Translations under genes and position numbers: made by a program
The notes under the pieces: generated by a model
Told to the model about the DNA's origin: nothing
Database searches by the model: none
Seen by the model: only the letters and a program-made list of their open reading frames with translations
In this document: positions 1-8,650 of the stretch, in pieces
Numbering within the stretch: position 1 is the stretch's first letter
Layout of the letters: the number at the start of each line of letters is the position of its first letter
NCBI RefSeq assembly: GCF_042659465.1
Contig: NZ_JBHSSW010000066.1
Location: 372,001-436,000 of the forward strand
Reading direction: 5' to 3'
From: Ponticaulis profundi
GTDB taxonomy: Bacteria > Pseudomonadota > Alphaproteobacteria > Caulobacterales > Hyphomonadaceae
Length of the DNA stretch: 64,000 nt

Positions 1-481
1 TCTGAAGCGCATCAGACAGGAGGCCCGGAGTCAGTGTCTGATTGTCGATGATGACATCATACTGCGGCTTCTGCTCTGCAAAATAGCGCTTCAGCCTTTC
101 CCCAAACGTCAACGGTTCAGCGAATTTGCCCGTCAGATGAGCGAAATACTCATAGAGATCTTCACCGCGTTTAAAATGCCGCGGGCGCAATGCAAAATGC
201 CCATTATGTGGCTGAGCATAGAGGTCCAGAGAGGGAATCTCGATCACCTTCACCCGCTCATCAACCTCCGGATAGGGTGGGCCGGAAATGATATCCACAT
301 CATGACCGCGCTCCACCAGGGCGCGGCTCAGATAGTCCAGATAGATTCCCTGACCACCAACATGCGGCGTCGAGCGATAGGAGAGAATTGCAATCCTGCG
401 CGGTTTATCGGTTTTCGTTGAGTGAACCAGTGTCTCCGCTTCCGCGGCCTCGTCAGTCAACGCACTGCCGGTCATCATCAT
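1..481 (-). CDS. Glycosyltransferase family 4, N-terminal part (gene continues past left edge)
   Basis: Reading the minus strand from 481 gives an open frame of 160 codons to the window edge. After a short charged leader, residues 29-47 contain RIAILSYRSTPHVGGQGIY, followed by LSRALVERGHDVDIISGPPYP; this is the typical start of a GT-B (GT4) glycosyltransferase, with the glycine-rich loop that contacts the sugar nucleotide. GT4 enzymes transfer a sugar from a nucleotide donor to a glycan or lipid acceptor, usually at the cytoplasmic face of the membrane; donor and acceptor cannot be told here. Three ATG codons in a row (481, 478, 475) could be the start, and the first overlaps the TGA of the upstream thioesterase gene. 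No purine-rich ribosome site precedes them, so translation is probably coupled to that gene. The C-terminal half, with the E-x7-E region, lies outside. Confidence 0.85.
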   Translation of the reverse strand, partial: MMMTGSALTDEAAEAETLVHSTKTDKPRRIAILSYRSTPHVGGQGIYLDYLSRALVERGHDVDIISGPPYPEVDERVKVIEIPSLDLYAQPHNGHFALRPRHFKRGEDLYEYFAHLTGKFAEPLTFGERLKRYFAEQKPQYDVIIDNQTLTPGLLSDALQ

Positions 482-1368
482 GAATTCTGTTTCTTTTTTG
501 TCGGGCGGATCAGCCCTTCCTGTGTGACCGACGCGACCAGTCGCCCATCCTTTGTAAAGACCGAACCACGGTTGAAACCGCGCCCGCCCGACGCACTCGG
601 ACTATCCTGAGCATACAGCAACCATTCATCGGTCCGGAAAGGCTGGTGGAACCACATGGCGTGGTCGAGGCTCGCCATCTGCACCGTGTCCGTGAAGAAA
701 TTCACACCATGTGGACGGACACATGTGTCGAGCAGCGTCATATCTGACGCATAGGCAAGCACGGCGTGATGCAGATGCAGATCGTCACCAATCGTCTTGT
801 TGAGCTTCATCCAGACTGGGCTGTCAGTATCCATCTTAGCTGGATGTTCCATATCCTGCGGCTTCACATAACGAAGCTCAATCGGGCGTGGCACAGACAG
901 AAGCTTTGCCAGTTCGGGATCAGCGGTTTTTGCCAGCGCTAATCGGCTCTCATCTTCTGACATCAGGTTTTCCGGTCCCGGCACATCGGGCATCGCGATC
1001 TGATGCTCAAAGCCTGCTTCCTCGACCTGGAAGGATGCTGCGAGATTGAAAATTTGTTCGCCATTCTGAATCGCGACAACGCGTCTGGTGGTGAAACTCC
1101 GGCCATTACGTGCCTGATCGACTTCATAAAGAATAGGAATGTTCGGATTACCTGGTCGAATGAAATAGGCATGCATCGAATGACAATGCCTGTCCTCAAC
1201 CGTCCGGTACGCCGCGACCAGAGCCTGTGCGATCACCTGACCGCCAAACACACGGATAGACCGGGAAGGGGGTGTAATTCCGCGAAATCGATTCACCTCA
1301 ATGCGCTCAAGATCCAGAATTCGGATCAGCTCATCGACGGATTTTTGCTCCGCTGAAGCGTCAACCAT
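478..1368 (-). CDS. tesB: Acyl-CoA thioesterase II (TesB family)
   Basis: Hydrolyses acyl-CoA to free fatty acid and CoA in the cytoplasm. The 296 residues match the double-hotdog TesB family in length and motifs. By alignment from memory with the E. coli enzyme (Asp204, Thr228, Gln278), the catalytic set is Asp209 in YASDMTLLDT, Ser233 in QMASLDHAMW (Ser in place of Thr) and Gln283 in VTQEGLIR. The start at 1368 has a good ribosome site, GGGAGG, a few bases upstream on the minus strand. Its TGA overlaps the start of the downstream glycosyltransferase gene by the ATGA arrangement, so the two are probably cotranscribed although no functional link is obvious. It diverges from glmS across about 265 bp. 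Confidence 0.93.
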   Translation of the reverse strand: MVDASAEQKSVDELIRILDLERIEVNRFRGITPPSRSIRVFGGQVIAQALVAAYRTVEDRHCHSMHAYFIRPGNPNIPILYEVDQARNGRSFTTRRVVAIQNGEQIFNLAASFQVEEAGFEHQIAMPDVPGPENLMSEDESRLALAKTADPELAKLLSVPRPIELRYVKPQDMEHPAKMDTDSPVWMKLNKTIGDDLHLHHAVLAYASDMTLLDTCVRPHGVNFFTDTVQMASLDHAMWFHQPFRTDEWLLYAQDSPSASGGRGFNRGSVFTKDGRLVASVTQEGLIRPTKKKQNS

Positions 1369-1633
1369 GTCTACCCTCCCGTATTGATGGTGATCATATG
1401 CTTACATGTGGCTGAAAGCGATTCCGATTCCAAGGAAAATGAACGAAAAACAATTTGATCAGCACATCCAATCGTTAAATCGCCTCATTGCGGCCCCGCA
1501 CACGAAACATTTCGGAATATTTTGTCGGAAAAGGTGATGTTTTCAGCTGGTCTCAACCCTTTTCTTACGCGAATTTTTCACGAAGTGATGCTGGAAACAG
1601 AATGATCTCAATTGCGAACAGGCAAAAGACAGC

Positions 1634-3466
1634 ATGTGTGGAATTATAGGCATTGTCGGCAGATACCCTGCATCTCCAAGATTGGTGGCGGCACTGAAGC
1701 GGCTGGAATATCGCGGATATGATAGCGCTGGCATTGCCACACTTTCTAATGGTGAACTCGACCGTCGACGCAGTGAAGGCAAAATCGCAAATCTCGAATC
1801 AGCGCTTTTGTCAGCTCCGCTCGATGGCACCGTTGGTATAGGCCACACCCGTTGGGCAACTCATGGTCCACCAACCACACGCAACGCGCACCCGCATATG
1901 CATGATGGTGTTGCAGTTGTGCACAATGGGATCATCGAAAATTATACCGAACTTCGCAAATCGCTTTCGGAAAAAGGCTTTGCGTTCGAAACGGACACGG
2001 ACACCGAAACTGTACCCGTTCTTCTGTCTTCTCTGATGAAGGAGGGCGTGAGCCCCCAGGATGCTGTTCGTCAGGCACTGAAACTTCTACGCGGTGCATA
2101 TGCGCTCGCGATTCTCTTTGAATCTCACGACGACATGATGATCGGTGCCCGCAAAGGAAGCCCGCTTGTCATCGGCGTCGGCGAAGGAGAAATGTTTCTG
2201 GGATCGGATGCTCTGGCGATCTCACCCTATACAAAACAGGTCATTTATCTTGAAGAAGGCGACTGGTGCGTCCTGACCAAGGCCAGCTACACGATCTACA
2301 ATGAAGCAGGTGATGAAGTAACCCGCCCGGTCCAGGAGGTCGTGACCGAAGAAGATGAAGCTGGCAAAGGCAATTACCCTCACTTCATGTTGAAAGAGAT
2401 CTTCGAGCAGCCACGCACAGTGAAACGCACGCTGGATGTTTATACGCATCCCGCGCATCAGACACTTGGCCTCCCACGCGCAGCGGCTGACCAGATCAAT
2501 CTGGCAGACGTTTCTTCAATCTATATGGTGTCTTGCGGCACTGCGCACTACGCGACGCGGGTCAGCGAATACTGGTTTGAACAGCTGGCTGGCGTACCGA
2601 GCAAAACGGACATCGCATCGGAGTTCCGGTATCGCAGACCAGCCCTTGCAAAGAATTCTATCGCGGTTTTCGTGTCCCAGTCCGGCGAAACTGCGGATAC
2701 ACTTGCAGCCTTGCGTTACTGCAAAGAGCAGGGGATCAAAACCGTGGCTATCGTCAATGTTCAGACGTCAACGATTGCGCGTGAAGCTGATGTTGTGCTG
2801 CCGACATATGCCGGCCCCGAAATTGGTGTTGCCAGCACCAAGGCTTTCACAGCTCAGCTTGTGGTGCTTCTTGCTTTCGCGGTCGCTATTGCAGAAGCAC
2901 AGGGGCATCTCGACGAAGCAGAAGTAGCAGCACTCAGCAATGATATTCTGACGGTCAACTCTGCAATTGAGAAAGCTTTGTCTCTTGATGACGTAATCAA
3001 GAAGGAAGTCATCCATTTTGAACAAGCAGCTGATGCTTTCTACCTTGGGCGCGGCGTCTACTATCCGCTAGCGCTCGAAGGCGCGCTCAAGCTCAAGGAA
3101 ATTTCCTATATCCACGCAGAAGGCTTTGCATCGGGCGAACTGAAACATGGTCCGATTGCTCTGATCACGGCGAAGACGCCTGTTGTTTTTATTGCACCGT
3201 TTGATGACCTGTTCGAAAAGTCCTTGTCGAACCTACAGGAAGTCGCCGCACGCTCCGGCCCGGTCCTCCTTTTGTCCGATGAAAAGGGAATTGCACACGC
3301 GGGCAGTGCGCCAACTCGCTCAATTGCGCTGCCGAACACGCCAGAAATCATCATGCCAATCGTGCAGACGGTTGCCCTACAACTGCTTGCGTATCACGCA
3401 GCCGTAGCTTTGGGAACCGATGTGGACCAACCTAGGAACCTGGCGAAATCCGTCACAGTTGAATAA
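1634..3466 (+). CDS. glmS: Glutamine--fructose-6-phosphate aminotransferase (isomerizing)
   Basis: Makes glucosamine-6-phosphate from fructose-6-phosphate and glutamine, the first committed step to UDP-GlcNAc for peptidoglycan and lipid A. The protein begins MCGIIGIVG, so Cys2 is the N-terminal nucleophile of the class II glutamine amidotransferase domain (about residues 1-220). Two SIS sugar-isomerase domains follow (about 290-430 and 460-600), with SCGTAHYA, SQSGETADT and the C-terminal KSVTVE signature. At 610 residues it equals the usual length. The ATG at 1634 is fixed by the need for Cys2. glmM follows after 63 bp, so the two probably form one unit; glmU is not in the window. I saw no glmS ribozyme-like structure or convincing promoter in the 265 bp upstream. 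Confidence 0.98.
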   Translation: MCGIIGIVGRYPASPRLVAALKRLEYRGYDSAGIATLSNGELDRRRSEGKIANLESALLSAPLDGTVGIGHTRWATHGPPTTRNAHPHMHDGVAVVHNGIIENYTELRKSLSEKGFAFETDTDTETVPVLLSSLMKEGVSPQDAVRQALKLLRGAYALAILFESHDDMMIGARKGSPLVIGVGEGEMFLGSDALAISPYTKQVIYLEEGDWCVLTKASYTIYNEAGDEVTRPVQEVVTEEDEAGKGNYPHFMLKEIFEQPRTVKRTLDVYTHPAHQTLGLPRAAADQINLADVSSIYMVSCGTAHYATRVSEYWFEQLAGVPSKTDIASEFRYRRPALAKNSIAVFVSQSGETADTLAALRYCKEQGIKTVAIVNVQTSTIAREADVVLPTYAGPEIGVASTKAFTAQLVVLLAFAVAIAEAQGHLDEAEVAALSNDILTVNSAIEKALSLDDVIKKEVIHFEQAADAFYLGRGVYYPLALEGALKLKEISYIHAEGFASGELKHGPIALITAKTPVVFIAPFDDLFEKSLSNLQEVAARSGPVLLLSDEKGIAHAGSAPTRSIALPNTPEIIMPIVQTVALQLLAYHAAVALGTDVDQPRNLAKSVTVE

Positions 3467-3529
3467 TCGCGCGCTTGCTCTCACGTCAGAATTCTAGCAA
3501 CACCGCGAGTAGCGGTCAGAGGGATAGTA

Positions 3530-4891
3530 ATGGAACAACGCCTGTTCGGAACAGACGGTATTCGTGGACGTGTGAATGCGGGGGCGATCACACCACAGAA
3601 TCTTGTGCGCCTGGGTGAGGCGATTGGATTCGTCTTGCGCTCTCAGGGAGACAGCAAACCGCGAATTCTGATTGGGCGAGACACACGCAACTCCGGTGTC
3701 ATGATCGAAGCCGCCATTATTGCCGGGCTCGTCAACGCTGGTGCGGATGCAACAAATTGTGGAATTCTTCCCACGCCCGCCATTGGATTTCTGACCAGGA
3801 AGCACGGATATGACATGGGGCTGATGATCACCGCCTCACACAATCCGGCCACGGACAATGGGATCAAACTGTTCGGACGCGACGGGTTCAAGATATCTGA
3901 AGAGCTCCAGATAACCCTCGAGCAATGCATTCACAGTGACGATCCGTGTCATGTTGCGTTCGATGAACTCGGCACAACGACTAGCTCACCATCCATGGCT
4001 GAAGAATACGTCTCTTTTGCACAAAATTCTGTCGGGCAGGGTGTGTCCTTTCGGGGACTGAAAGTGTGCCTCGATTGTGCGAATGGTGCGGGCACGCATG
4101 TTGGCCCTCTCGTCTTTGAAAGCCTTGGTGCAGAGGTTTCCGTTATCGGCAACCTACCGAATGGCTCAAACATCAATGCCGATTGCGGCGCACTGCACAC
4201 GAAACACCTACAGAATGCCGTTCTGAATACCAAATCGGATATCGGATTCGCGCTTGATGGCGACGCAGACCGGCTGATCGTCGTAGATGAGACTGGTGCA
4301 GAAATTGATGGCGATCAGATCATGGGCGCACTGGGGCTTCATTTCGCCGCCAAAGGTATGCTGAACGGCAAGGCGGTTGCAGCGACCATAATGTCCAATC
4401 TCGGTCTGGAACGTGCTCTAAGGCAACGCGGAATCTCACTTGAACGAACTAAGGTCGGCGACCGTCACGTTGTGGAGCGTATGCGCGAGAAACAGATCAA
4501 TATTGGTGGTGAGCAGTCTGGTCACATTGTTCTGACAGACTTCGTCACCACCGGAGACGCGTTGATTGCAGCCCTACAGCTTCTCGCCATCGTGAAGGAT
4601 CGCGGGGAGCCGGCCAGCAATGTCTTGTCAGTTTTCGATCCCGTGCCTCAAATCCTCGAGAATGTACACTACGGCAAGACTGACCCATTGGTGGATCCAT
4701 CCGTAAAGGATGCGCTTGCCAAGGCCGAAACGGAACTCGGTGAGACGGGGCGTCTCGTCATCCGAAAATCTGGAACGGAACCCGTCATTCGCGTGATGGT
4801 CGAAGCATTGGACCAGAGCGTCGCTGAAAAGGTCGTTCGCCAAATTGTCGCAAAGCTTGAGGCAACCATCCGCGCAGACGGTAACGAATAA
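3530..4891 (+). CDS. glmM: Phosphoglucosamine mutase
   Basis: Converts glucosamine-6-phosphate to glucosamine-1-phosphate, the step after GlmS. The 453-residue protein has the four-domain phosphohexomutase pattern: RLFGTDGIRG at the N-terminus, the phosphoserine loop TASHNPATDNGIK with Ser103, the metal-binding DGDADR loop (Asp243, Asp245, Asp247), GGEQSGH for sugar recognition, and RKSGTEPVIRVM, the C-terminal phosphate-binding loop. The GTDGIRG start and length fit GlmM rather than ManB/Pgm. The dehydratase gene follows after a single base, so it is probably translated from the same message. Confidence 0.97.
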   Translation: MEQRLFGTDGIRGRVNAGAITPQNLVRLGEAIGFVLRSQGDSKPRILIGRDTRNSGVMIEAAIIAGLVNAGADATNCGILPTPAIGFLTRKHGYDMGLMITASHNPATDNGIKLFGRDGFKISEELQITLEQCIHSDDPCHVAFDELGTTTSSPSMAEEYVSFAQNSVGQGVSFRGLKVCLDCANGAGTHVGPLVFESLGAEVSVIGNLPNGSNINADCGALHTKHLQNAVLNTKSDIGFALDGDADRLIVVDETGAEIDGDQIMGALGLHFAAKGMLNGKAVAATIMSNLGLERALRQRGISLERTKVGDRHVVERMREKQINIGGEQSGHIVLTDFVTTGDALIAALQLLAIVKDRGEPASNVLSVFDPVPQILENVHYGKTDPLVDPSVKDALAKAETELGETGRLVIRKSGTEPVIRVMVEALDQSVAEKVVRQIVAKLEATIRADGNE

Positions 4892-4892
4892 C

Positions 4893-5909
4893 ATGCCACG
4901 GCCGACAGCGCTGATTACTGGAATAGCTGGTCAGGACGGAGCCTATCTTGCGAAGAAACTACTCGATTCCGGATATGATGTCTGCGGTGGCATCAGTCGT
5001 CCGCAACAAGACCTCTGGCGCTTGAAGCGACTGGGTATTGATAAACAAGTGCTGCTGTTCCCACTCGATCTGACCAATCATCCGCAAATTGATATGGCGA
5101 TTGCTGAAATCCGTCCGGACGAGATTTATAATTTTGGTGCTTTATCGTCGTTGGGAAAAACAGAAACGGACAAGATTCTTACCCGAGCGGTAAATTATGA
5201 AGGGCCGCTACATCTGTTCCGGCGTGCTCTTGATTTTCACCCTGACGTGCGAATCTTTCAGGCCTCATCTGCATTCGTTTTCGGAGAGCCATCGACCGCG
5301 CCGCAAAATGAAAACACAAGCCGCGCTCCCGTTTCAAACTATGGAAAAGCAAAACATGCTTTGGATCTTGAGCTGAAAACCTTGCGGCAACAGGGCGCCT
5401 TCGCCGTTTCCGGGATCCTCTATAATCACGAATCCCCGTTAAGAGGGGATGAGTTTGTCAGCCAGAAAATCGTTCAAACGCTCACGCGGATCAAACAGGG
5501 CAGCGGCGAGCTACTTCAGCTCGGCGCGCTGGATGATCGTCGGGACTGGAGCTATGCAGGCGACTTTGTGGACGCGATTATACTGGCCATGCAAAGCGAA
5601 AAGCCGACCGATTATCTTCTCTCGTCCGGCGAAGTGAATAACGTCAGGGGATGGGTCAATTATTCCGCAAAAACACTTGATTTAAAAATCGTTTTTGAAG
5701 GACAGGGCGCAGAAGAATGCGTATTCGATGCCGGCACGGGGCGAAAGATCGCTGAGGTAAATCCAGCCTTCATTCGCGATGAAAATGGCCGCCCACTTGT
5801 TGGTGATTCTACGAAGGCAAAAGCCGAACTGGGTTGGCACGCGCAAATGACGTTTCCAGATCTCGTGCGGCGCATGACCGTCGCCGCACTAAGTCGCCAG
5901 GGCGTATGA
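4893..5909 (+). CDS. GDP-mannose 4,6-dehydratase-like NAD(P)-dependent sugar dehydratase
   Basis: A short-chain (extended SDR) sugar-nucleotide enzyme of 338 residues. Residues 7-20 carry the Rossmann loop LITGIAGQDGAYLA; the catalytic Tyr150-x3-Lys154 is in SNYGKAKHA, with Ser125/Ser126 in QASSAFVFGE. LYNHESPLRGDEFVSQKI and LGALDDRRDWSYAGDFV match the GMD family closely, which turns GDP-mannose into GDP-4-keto-6-deoxymannose, the precursor of GDP-fucose, GDP-rhamnose or GDP-perosamine. A longer frame opens at 4845 inside glmM, but the ATG at 4893, two bases after the glmM stop, fits the family start. No partner reductase, epimerase or aminotransferase lies nearby, so the end product is unknown. 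It converges on lpd with only six bases between stops. Confidence 0.85.
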   Translation: MPRPTALITGIAGQDGAYLAKKLLDSGYDVCGGISRPQQDLWRLKRLGIDKQVLLFPLDLTNHPQIDMAIAEIRPDEIYNFGALSSLGKTETDKILTRAVNYEGPLHLFRRALDFHPDVRIFQASSAFVFGEPSTAPQNENTSRAPVSNYGKAKHALDLELKTLRQQGAFAVSGILYNHESPLRGDEFVSQKIVQTLTRIKQGSGELLQLGALDDRRDWSYAGDFVDAIILAMQSEKPTDYLLSSGEVNNVRGWVNYSAKTLDLKIVFEGQGAEECVFDAGTGRKIAEVNPAFIRDENGRPLVGDSTKAKAELGWHAQMTFPDLVRRMTVAALSRQGV

Positions 5910-5915
5910 CGAACG

Positions 5916-7343
5916 CTATTTCGCTGTGATATGGATAGGATGGCCTAAAGCAGCCATCGCGCTTTCGGCGAACATTTCAGACAAGGTCGGGTGAGCGTGA
6001 ATAGTCTGAGCAATATCCTCGAGAACGGCCCCCATCTCGAGCGCCAGAACGAATTCGCCGGAGAGATCAGAAACATGTGGCCCAACCGCCTGCACACCTA
6101 GGATTACATGATCGTCCTTGCGCGCAACGACCCGCACAAAGCCTCGACTGCCGCCTGCATTCATTGAGAGCGCTCGTCCGGAAGCTGCGAGTGGAAACTT
6201 ACTTACGACAGTCTCTTCACCATCTGCTTTCGCCTCGTCTGGCGTCTGCCCGACGCTCACAATCTCCGGGTCGGTAAAACAGACTGCAGGAATCGCAACC
6301 GGGGCAAACCGACGTTTCGCGCCGGAGATTATTTCAGCAGCACATTCGCCTTGGCTAGTCGCCTTATGGGCGAGCATTGGCTCACCGGTAAGATCGCCAA
6401 TCGCGTACACACCGCTCATGCTCGTTTGACACTTGTCATTGGTCTGCACGAATGGGCCGTTCATATCTACGCCCATCGTTTCGAGACCCCAGTCTTGCGT
6501 TCTGGGTTGGCGCCCGATGGCGACAATGACTTTCTCGACGGAGATCGAGTTCGTCTCACCGGCTTTTGACTCAAAAGACAGCTCAACACCGTCGTCTATC
6601 TTCCTGGTCTGCTTGGCCTTGGTGTTCAGCAAGATATCAATGCCAGCCAATTTGGCGGCTTGCGCTACCGGGCGGCTGAGCTCAGCATCATATCCCGGCA
6701 GAATACGGTCAGCAGCTTCAATAAAGGTGACATCGGTGCCGAACTTGGACAGCGCCATACCGAGTTCCATACCGATATAACCCGCACCAATAATGGCAAC
6801 CGATTTTGGTAAGGATTGCAGCTCCAGTACATGTGTTGATGACAGCACGTGAGTCCCGTCAAATGGGATATCAGGCAGCTCTATCTCACTCGACCCGTTC
6901 GCGAGAATGACGTGCTGTGGTTTGATGGCAAATTCACCGTCACCACCCTCGACTGTACAGGTCTTGGCATTCGAAAACCGCGCCCATCCTGAAATGACTT
7001 TGACACCCGCCGCCTTCAAAAGCTGCGCAACGCCGCCAGTCAGATTCTCGACGACAGAATTTTTCCAGCCTGCAAGCTTTTCGAAATCAAGATCAGGAGC
7101 GGATTTGATAGATATGCCGTAAGGATTGTCCTCGGTAGCCGCGCTTGCGACGCTCTGAAACTCAGAAGCCGCGTGAATGAATGCTTTCGATGGAATACAG
7201 CCACGGAGCAGGCAAGTCCCGCCGAGGCCTTCTGCGTCCACCAGAATCGTCTTCAGGCCGAGCTGACCGGCGCGAATCGCTGCGGGGTAACCTCCGGGGC
7301 CGCCTCCGACGACGAGGACGTCACATTCGAGAGTCTGGTTCAT
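5916..7343 (-). CDS. lpd: Dihydrolipoyl dehydrogenase (E3), branched-chain complex
   Basis: Flavoprotein that re-oxidises the dihydrolipoyl group of the E2 subunit and passes electrons to NAD+. The 475 residues show the FAD-binding VVGGGPGGYPAA motif near residue 11, the redox-active disulfide Cys44/Cys49 in GGTCLLRGCIPSK, an NAD-binding GAGYIGME motif in the middle, and the active-site His451/Glu456 pair in HAHPTLSE. It is the last gene of the bkd operon; its ATG overlaps the E2 stop as ATGA. Position suggests it is the dedicated E3 of the branched-chain complex (the LpdV role), but E3 subunits are often shared with pyruvate and 2-oxoglutarate dehydrogenases. Confidence 0.96.
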   Translation of the reverse strand: MNQTLECDVLVVGGGPGGYPAAIRAGQLGLKTILVDAEGLGGTCLLRGCIPSKAFIHAASEFQSVASAATEDNPYGISIKSAPDLDFEKLAGWKNSVVENLTGGVAQLLKAAGVKVISGWARFSNAKTCTVEGGDGEFAIKPQHVILANGSSEIELPDIPFDGTHVLSSTHVLELQSLPKSVAIIGAGYIGMELGMALSKFGTDVTFIEAADRILPGYDAELSRPVAQAAKLAGIDILLNTKAKQTRKIDDGVELSFESKAGETNSISVEKVIVAIGRQPRTQDWGLETMGVDMNGPFVQTNDKCQTSMSGVYAIGDLTGEPMLAHKATSQGECAAEIISGAKRRFAPVAIPAVCFTDPEIVSVGQTPDEAKADGEETVVSKFPLAASGRALSMNAGGSRGFVRVVARKDDHVILGVQAVGPHVSDLSGEFVLALEMGAVLEDIAQTIHAHPTLSEMFAESAMAALGHPIHITAK

Positions 7344-8650
7344 TGCGCATCCTCCTCCATGAATAGTGTTGCAGGAGTTTCCAGATAGGCACGAATTTTC
7401 TGAACGAATTGCGCGGCCTCATAACCATCAACAATTCGGTGGTCGAAGCTTGATGAGAGGTTCATGAAGAGGCGCGGCACAACACGGCCACCTCCGTCAA
7501 AAACCGGCCGCTCAACGATCTTGTTCACGCCGACAATGCTGGTTTCGGGTGTGTTCAGAATCGGCGTCGTCACCAGACCGCCAATCGCCCCCAGACTGGT
7601 AATCGTAATTGTCGAACCAGTAATTTCCTCGCGTCCCGCCTTTCCGTCACGAGCGGCTGCGGAGAGGCGTTTGATTTCGGATGCCATATCCCAGACGGTC
7701 ATGGCTTCTGAATGTTTCAGGACAGGAACGACAAGACCTTTATCTGTCGCTGTCGCGATTCCGAGGTGAACCGCTTCGAATTCTGTCAGCGAACCTTCAT
7801 CAGCCCGGTAATGTGCGTTGGTGTGCGGAAAGCTGGAAACGGTTTTAACGATGGCACGTCCAAGAAATGGCAGAAGAGTCAACTTGGCTCGGTCGTCTTG
7901 GCGCGACGCGTTCAACGATTTACGAAGTGCTTCGAGTTCCGTTACGTCGATTTCCTCAACGTATGTGATCATCGGAACCGACCAGGCTTTTTCCATGTTC
8001 TGCGCAATCTTGCGACGCAAACCAATGACATTTGTCGTGTGTTCACGGGTCCTTTTTTGACGCCCTGTTGGCGCACTGGATCTAGCAATTGCGCGTCCGC
8101 CCGCCGATACGAAATCGTCGAGGTCTTCGCGCAAGATCCGCCCCGCTGGGCCGCTGCCAACTACCGAAGAAAGCTCCACATCCAATTCCAGTGCGCGCTG
8201 ACGAACGGCAGGAGAAGCGAGAACTTTGGTATTGGCTCCATTGGGAACGCTAACGCCGACATGACGCGGTGACGTGCCAGCTTTACTGCTTGCGTCGCCA
8301 CTCGGACTGACGTCTTGAGCGGAAGGCGACTGAGGTTCAGCTGGTTCTGCCGTTTTCTCAGTCTGGTTATCAGAAACTTCGGCTTCTTCCGGACTGTCAC
8401 TGACAGCTTCATCGGTTTCGATGACAATGATTGGCGAGCCGACCGATATCATGTCTCCGGGATCGCCGGAGATGCTGACAATTTTTCCCGAAACAGGCGA
8501 GGGAATTTCAACGGTCGCCTTGTCGGTCATGACGTCAACAAGGTCCTGATCTTCTTCGACCACGTCGCCTGGAGAAACGTGCCATGCCACGATTTCGGCT
8601 TCTGTTACACCTTCTCCGACGTCGGGCATTTTGATGGTATGTTCGCTCAT
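7340..8650 (-). CDS. bkdB: Branched-chain 2-oxoacid dehydrogenase E2 (lipoamide acyltransferase)
   Basis: Core subunit that carries the acyl group on lipoyllysine and transfers it to CoA. A longer frame reaches 8746, but the start MSEHTIKMPDVGEG at 8650 fits the lipoyl domain and overlaps the E1-beta stop as ATGA. Of 436 residues, 1-80 are the lipoyl domain with Lys44 in TDKATV; about 85-140 are a Pro/Ala/Ser/Glu linker; 144-181 the subunit-binding domain (ASPAVRQRALEL); and the rest the acyltransferase domain ending in SSFDHRIVDG with catalytic His404 and Asp408. A single lipoyl domain and its place after two E1 genes support the branched-chain type. Confidence 0.95.
   Translation of the reverse strand: MSEHTIKMPDVGEGVTEAEIVAWHVSPGDVVEEDQDLVDVMTDKATVEIPSPVSGKIVSISGDPGDMISVGSPIIVIETDEAVSDSPEEAEVSDNQTEKTAEPAEPQSPSAQDVSPSGDASSKAGTSPRHVGVSVPNGANTKVLASPAVRQRALELDVELSSVVGSGPAGRILREDLDDFVSAGGRAIARSSAPTGRQKRTREHTTNVIGLRRKIAQNMEKAWSVPMITYVEEIDVTELEALRKSLNASRQDDRAKLTLLPFLGRAIVKTVSSFPHTNAHYRADEGSLTEFEAVHLGIATATDKGLVVPVLKHSEAMTVWDMASEIKRLSAAARDGKAGREEITGSTITITSLGAIGGLVTTPILNTPETSIVGVNKIVERPVFDGGGRVVPRLFMNLSSSFDHRIVDGYEAAQFVQKIRAYLETPATLFMEEDAQ

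Noticed and set aside
137..421. 94-residue frame on the plus strand at the left edge
   Set aside because: The minus strand here encodes a clear GT4 glycosyltransferase N-terminus; this frame is its shadow.
1369..1633. glmS-type ribozyme or riboswitch upstream of glmS
   Set aside because: No pseudoknot-like core seen; the glmS ribozyme is a Gram-positive feature. No strong promoter boxes could be picked either.
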